Below are positions 4,843 through 7,926 of a DNA stretch of 7,926 nucleotides, piece by piece. Made by a program: the position numbers and the translations under genes. This stretch comes from an uncultured Collinsella sp. GTDB taxonomy: Bacteria > Actinomycetota > Coriobacteriia > Coriobacteriales > Coriobacteriaceae. The stretch lies in assembly GCA_900757385.1 (NCBI GenBank), contig CAAENO010000018.1, positions 1 through 7,926 on the forward strand, read 5' to 3'. The notes beneath the pieces are model-generated. The model was given only the letters and a program-made list of their open reading frames with translations. It searched no databases and was not told the DNA's origin. Position 1 is the first letter of the stretch, and each line of letters opens with the position of its first letter.

Positions 4843-7016
4843 CCTCCGCTGACCTCCTTAAAGATATGTCGATAACGCATGGCGACCGCGTCGCGCAAGG
4901 GACGCGTCGCCACAGAGTCAAGGTTGCAAGCATACCGCAAGAGCTCGACCGCGTCCAAATGAGCCCATTCGATTAAGTCCTCGTCGGCATCCAGGTCCAC
5001 AAAGCGCAGCGTCACGCCTCCATGCTGTCGATAGCCCAAGATCTCGCCCTCGTGACGCAGACGCAGGTCCATCTGGGCGAGCGTAAAGCCGTCCGAGGTC
5101 TTCTCGAGCGACTGGAGGCGGTCTTGCGCCGCCGACGCACCACCGTTACCCTTGGAGTGCGTCATAACCAGGCAGGTGCCCGACACGCTACCACGACCCA
5201 CGCGGCCGCGAAGCTGGTGCAGGGCCGCCAAGCCAAAGCGCTCGCCGTTCTCGATGACCATGACGGTGGCGTTGGGCACGTCGACACCCACCTCGACCAC
5301 CGTGGTCGAGACGAGCACGTCAATCTCGCCGCGTTTGAAGGCGTCGATCACGCGATCCTTCTCCCCCGCCGGCATGCGGCCGTGAAGACGTTCGATGGTA
5401 AGCCCCGGCAACGCCAGGCGCAGGCGGTCGAGCTCGGTTGCCGTATCGTGCAGCGGCACGGGCACGGTCACGCGACCCTCGTCGTCACGGGCGATACCGG
5501 GCACATCCTCAAGCTCATCGGCCGAATCGCTCGGCTCAACGAGCGGGCAGATCACATAGGCCTGCTGGCCCTTTGCATGGGCATCGCGAATAGCGCCGTA
5601 GGCCAGGTCTCGGCTCGACTCGGTGAGTACGCGCGTTGTCACGCCCGCGCCAGGAACGGGGCGATGGCGGATGATGCTCGTGTCCAGGTCGCCGTAGACC
5701 GAAAGCGCTAGCGTACGCGGGATCGGCGTGGCCGTCATGACCAGCAGGTCGGCGCCCGGACCCTTGGCGCGCAGGGCATTGCGCTGGCCGACGCCAAAGC
5801 GGTGCTGCTCGTCGATGACGACAAGCGACAGATGCTTAAACGTCACGTTATCCGACAGCACCGCATGGGTGCCAAAGAGCACATCGAGCTCGCCCGATTC
5901 AAGCTGCGTACGGATGCGCTCGCGCTCGGCTGCCGGCGTGGCGCCCGTCAGGAGCGCCCAGGACATGCCGGCCTGCGAGAGCAAGGGGCCGGTCTTGTCG
6001 GCATACTGACGCGCCAGCACGCCCGTGGGCGCCATAACGCAGGACTGGGTACCCGAATCGGCCGCGACGGCCAGCGCGCAGGCGGCGACGGCTGTCTTGC
6101 CGGTACCGACGTCGCCCAGCAGCAGGCGGTTCATCACGCGCCCGCCGTCGCACATGTCGCGCAGGATGTCCTGGAACGCGGCCTCCTGCTCATCGCTCAG
6201 CGAAAACGGCAGGGCCTGCTTGAGCGCGGCCAGGCGCCCGCCCGCGGCATGGGCATAGGGAACGACCTCGACCAGGCCGCCGTCGTTGCGCAAGCGCAGC
6301 GCCAGCTGAAGGTAGAGGCATTCCTCGTAGGCAAGCCGTGCGCGCGCGATATCGCGCTCGGCCATACTCGACGGAAAATGGATCGAGCGCAGCGCGCGGG
6401 CATTGCTCATCAGACGACGCTTGACGCGCAAAGGCGCGGGAATTGGATCGAAGGGATTGCCGACAACCTCGAGCGCACCGCTTACGATGCGGCGCATCCA
6501 CGCCTGGCTCACGCCATCGCTTACGTAATGGACCGGAAGAATGGTGCCCGCGGCACGCCCGTCCTCGAGCTTTTCGAAATGCGGCGAGGCCATCTGCTTA
6601 AAGCCGTAGGCAAACTCGACCTTGCCCATCACGGCTAGACGGTCGCCCTGTTTAAGCTGCTGGGCAATCCAAGGCTGGCGGAAAAAGGCGACTTGTAGCA
6701 CGCCCGTCTCGTCCACGAGCGAGACCTCGGTTACCTGCATACGCGGGCGGGGCTGCTTTTGGACGATACGGTCGACCGTGGCGATAATGGTGCATACAGT
6801 ACCGATGGGCGCCATCTCGATGGACCAGGAGCGCGTAAAGTCGAGATATCGATGAGGGATATGGAGAAGGAGGTCCCCCACCGTCCGAATTCCCAGACGG
6901 CGAAGGGCCTCCTCACGTTTACCCGAAACATATTTGAGTCGCGCGATATCTTCGTCGAGCGCATTGCTCTGGGCAAAGCGCTCCGAAACGCGCGGCACGG
7001 AGCACAGCTCGGACAT
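4839..7016 (-). CDS. recG: ATP-dependent DNA helicase RecG
   Basis: RecG is a double-stranded DNA translocase that remodels stalled replication forks, Holliday junctions and R-loops. The 725-aa product is slightly longer than E. coli RecG (693). An N-terminal helix-hairpin-like segment (LGIRTVGDLLLHIPHRY, 41-57) leads into the wedge/OB domain (about 70-165). The helicase core has Walker A GDVGTGKT (301-308), the DEQH box (402-405, in IDEQHRFGVGQR), TATPIP (428-433), STTVVEVGVDVP (570-581) and QLRGRVGRG (601-609). Differences from the usual family sequence are APTGVLARQ in motif Ia (normally APTEILA), an extra hydrophilic segment around 497-528, and RHEGEILGYRQHG (654-666) where RGPGEfLGTRQSG is typical. 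The ATG at 7016 follows the yloV-like stop by 10 bases and has only a weak Shine-Dalgarno site, so a slightly different start is possible. RecG itself is not in doubt. Confidence 0.96.
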   Translation of the reverse strand: MSELCSVPRVSERFAQSNALDEDIARLKYVSGKREEALRRLGIRTVGDLLLHIPHRYLDFTRSWSIEMAPIGTVCTIIATVDRIVQKQPRPRMQVTEVSLVDETGVLQVAFFRQPWIAQQLKQGDRLAVMGKVEFAYGFKQMASPHFEKLEDGRAAGTILPVHYVSDGVSQAWMRRIVSGALEVVGNPFDPIPAPLRVKRRLMSNARALRSIHFPSSMAERDIARARLAYEECLYLQLALRLRNDGGLVEVVPYAHAAGGRLAALKQALPFSLSDEQEAAFQDILRDMCDGGRVMNRLLLGDVGTGKTAVAACALAVAADSGTQSCVMAPTGVLARQYADKTGPLLSQAGMSWALLTGATPAAERERIRTQLESGELDVLFGTHAVLSDNVTFKHLSLVVIDEQHRFGVGQRNALRAKGPGADLLVMTATPIPRTLALSVYGDLDTSIIRHRPVPGAGVTTRVLTESSRDLAYGAIRDAHAKGQQAYVICPLVEPSDSADELEDVPGIARDDEGRVTVPVPLHDTATELDRLRLALPGLTIERLHGRMPAGEKDRVIDAFKRGEIDVLVSTTVVEVGVDVPNATVMVIENGERFGLAALHQLRGRVGRGSVSGTCLVMTHSKGNGGASAAQDRLQSLEKTSDGFTLAQMDLRLRHEGEILGYRQHGGVTLRFVDLDADEDLIEWAHLDAVELLRYACNLDSVATRPLRDAVAMRYRHIFKEVSGG

Positions 7017-7026
7017 GGCCAGATGC

Positions 7027-7926
7027 CTACTCGATCGAGAAGATCACGGGGTAGAGCGGCTGCTCGCCACGATGGGCGTCAATCTCCAGGTCGGGCTGAG
7101 CCTCCTCAATGGCGTCGACGATCTCCTGGAAGGCCTCATCGGACAGCTCCTCGCCGGCAAGAATCGTCAGCGCATCGCCCTCCTCTTCCTCCTGCATGCG
7201 GTTGATGCAGTCGAGCGTGACCTGCTTCACGTCTGAGCCGACCACGTCAATGGAGCCGGCAATGATACCCATGACGTCACCGGAGTGAATCGGCGAGCCG
7301 TCAGATGCGCTGGAATCGCGCACGGCACGAGTGACCTCGCCATCACGAACCTCGCTGATGGCGTCGACCATGGCGGCAACGGCGTCCTCGAGCTCGGAAT
7401 CGGGCAGGACCGCGAACAGTGCGGAGAACGCCTGCGGGACGGTCTTGGTGGGAACGACGGCGACCTTCTTGTCGGTGCAGGCAGAGGCGGCAGCCTCGGC
7501 GGCCATGCGAATGTTTCCGTTATTGGGCAGAATGATGACCGAGGTCGCGTTGACCTGGTCCACAGCACCCAGCAGGTCGGCGGTCGAGGGGTTCATGGTC
7601 TGGCCACCCGAAACGACCACATCGACACCGAGGGACTTAAGGATATCGGCCTCGCCGGAACCGGCGGCAACGGCGACAAAGCCCAGCGCCTTGGCGGGCT
7701 CGGCGGCCTTCTCCTGATCCTCGTGGATCTTGGCGGTACGGTCGTGGGCCTCCATCTCCATGTTGTGGATAAAGACCTCGTAGATCTGACCGAGCTGCAG
7801 CATATGCTCGAGCACCAGGTTGGGAGTGTTGGAATGCACGTGGATCTTGTAGTCGGGGTAGGCACCCACGAGCAGCTCGCAGTCGCCCATAGAGCCCAGG
7901 AACTTAAGGCACTCGTCCTCGTCAAA
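7027..7926 (-). CDS. DAK2-domain protein of the YloV/FakA type, C-terminal part
   Basis: In Firmicutes the FakA (YloV) protein, with a fatty-acid-binding FakB partner, phosphorylates fatty acids to acyl-phosphate, which PlsX and PlsY then use. The frame is open to the right edge, so the N-terminal DAK2 ATP-binding domain lies outside; 299 residues are seen. Visible motifs, counted from the first visible residue, are KIHVHSNTP (about 27-35), VVSGGQTMNPST (104-115), IILPNNGNI (131-139), VVPTKTVPQ (157-165), EVTRAVRDS (197-205) and the C-terminal QPLYPVIFSIE ending. These match the conserved middle and C-terminal domains of the family. The internal ATG at 7890 is not the true start, because the homologous region continues unbroken upstream of it. 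It precedes recG by 10 bases, the same yloV-recG order seen in many Gram-positive bacteria. The fatty acid kinase role is inferred from family; no fakB is visible. Confidence 0.9.
   Translation of the reverse strand, partial: FDEDECLKFLGSMGDCELLVGAYPDYKIHVHSNTPNLVLEHMLQLGQIYEVFIHNMEMEAHDRTAKIHEDQEKAAEPAKALGFVAVAAGSGEADILKSLGVDVVVSGGQTMNPSTADLLGAVDQVNATSVIILPNNGNIRMAAEAAASACTDKKVAVVPTKTVPQAFSALFAVLPDSELEDAVAAMVDAISEVRDGEVTRAVRDSSASDGSPIHSGDVMGIIAGSIDVVGSDVKQVTLDCINRMQEEEEGDALTILAGEELSDEAFQEIVDAIEEAQPDLEIDAHRGEQPLYPVIFSIE

Noticed and set aside
5802..6638. Plus-strand open frame of 278 codons opposite recG
   Set aside because: RecG motifs are clear on the other strand. The plus-strand product is low-complexity Arg/Ala/Gly/His-rich without domain features.
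1..7926. Search for CRISPR repeats, tRNA, insertion sequences, attachment sites, toxin-antitoxin or defence genes
   Set aside because: Every stretch is accounted for by conserved core genes and short spacers. No long direct repeats, tRNA-like folds or foreign-looking composition were seen by eye.

Overview
The window is a compact block of bacterial core genes, all transcribed leftwards (minus strand), with no mobile element, CRISPR array, tRNA or rRNA visible. Base composition is moderately GC-rich, Shine-Dalgarno sites are strong, and spacings are tight or overlapping. Protein features (CoaD with VVKGLR, a SepIVA-like coiled-coil gene beside a DUF177 gene) point to an actinobacterium. The combination looks most like the class Coriobacteriia, for example Collinsella. 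That placement is inference from motifs and gene order, not a database match.

Read in the direction of transcription (right to left), the order is: the C-terminal part of a YloV/FakA-type DAK2 protein (runs off the right edge), recG, rsmD, coaD, a SepIVA/DivIVA-like coiled-coil gene, a DUF177/YceD gene, rpmF (bL32, 59 aa), plsX, acpP, rnc, and the first 46 codons of smc (runs off the left edge). There is no gene-free stretch over 300 bases; the longest gap is 114 bases, between plsX and acpP.

Start sites were set by Shine-Dalgarno position and overlap. recG and rsmD overlap by ATGA, rsmD and coaD by 8 bases, and the SepIVA-like and DUF177 genes by TAATG. rnc starts with TTG behind a perfect AAGGAGG encoded in the last codons of acpP, and smc starts with GTG. 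The right half (yloV to the DUF177 gene) looks like one translationally coupled transcript. The rpmF-plsX and plsX-acpP gaps both carry strong hairpins, and the first has the form of an intrinsic terminator placed directly in front of the plsX ribosome binding site.

Functionally, the block joins membrane lipid synthesis (FakA-like protein, PlsX and ACP, with CoaD supplying the CoA from which the ACP prosthetic group is made), ribosome and RNA maturation (RsmD, DUF177, bL32, RNase III), chromosome maintenance (RecG, SMC) and probably septal or envelope growth (SepIVA-like protein). I do not see an undescribed system. The observations most worth checking are an Asn at a metal-binding Asp position of RNase III, a hairpin inside the start of rnc, the terminator and palindrome in the plsX leader, the structured acpP leader, and the SepIVA-like gene.
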